This document shows, piece after piece, positions 39,223 through 39,248 of a stretch of 39,248 bases of DNA (position 1 is the stretch's first letter; every line of letters starts with the position of its first letter). A model generated the notes under the pieces. It was given only the letters and a program-made list of their open reading frames with translations, made no database searches and was not told the DNA's origin. The position numbers were made by a program, and so were the translations under genes. The stretch is from Fibrobacteria bacterium GUT307 (GTDB lineage: Bacteria; Fibrobacterota; Fibrobacteria; Fibrobacterales; Fibrobacteraceae): the NCBI GenBank assembly GCA_001462235.1, contig LIUI01000092.1, positions 1 to 39,248 on the forward strand, given 5' to 3'.

Positions 39223-39248
39223 ACCCCCCACGCACCCCTATGTTATAG

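Overview
The window looks like a chromosomal segment from a Fibrobacterota (Fibrobacter/Fibromonas-like) bacterium. Two genes carry FISUMP domains (Fibrobacter succinogenes major paralogous domain, TIGR02145-like). No rRNA, tRNA or CRISPR array was recognised. (1) About 1-6130 is an accessory, scarred region. It holds the 5' end of an IS200/IS605-type Y1 transposase cut by the window edge, a membrane-anchor-less VirD4/TraG-like ATPase with a DUF1828-like C-terminus flanked by two uncharacterised ORFs, an O-antigen-ligase-like gene plus a truncated paralogous copy, tiny ORFs, and an AAA_14/DUF4143-type ATPase remnant that stops inside Walker A downstream of two GTATAC-centred palindromes. (2) About 6154-39222 is mostly core genome: monomeric Icd, CoA-enzyme activase, Wzz, MCP, DUF4116 repeat protein, grpE-dnaK-dnaJ-recF, outer-membrane proteins, fliG, GerW/YtfJ, PspC, OmpA, PEGA/lipoproteins with a divergent ECF sigma factor, a methylmalonyl-CoA epimerase plus Na+-pumping decarboxylase operon, TonB, HDOD protein and RuvC. 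The observations I rate highest are: a repeated promoter layout in which a -10-like hexamer (TAWATT type) ends exactly 6 nt before the start codon of many genes, suggesting leaderless transcripts; a 9-bp hairpin that includes the grpE start codon (RNA-thermometer candidate) downstream of paired palindromes; a Cys/His-rich DnaK tail; and the orphan VirD4-like cassette. All calls come from reading the sequence; no database search was run.
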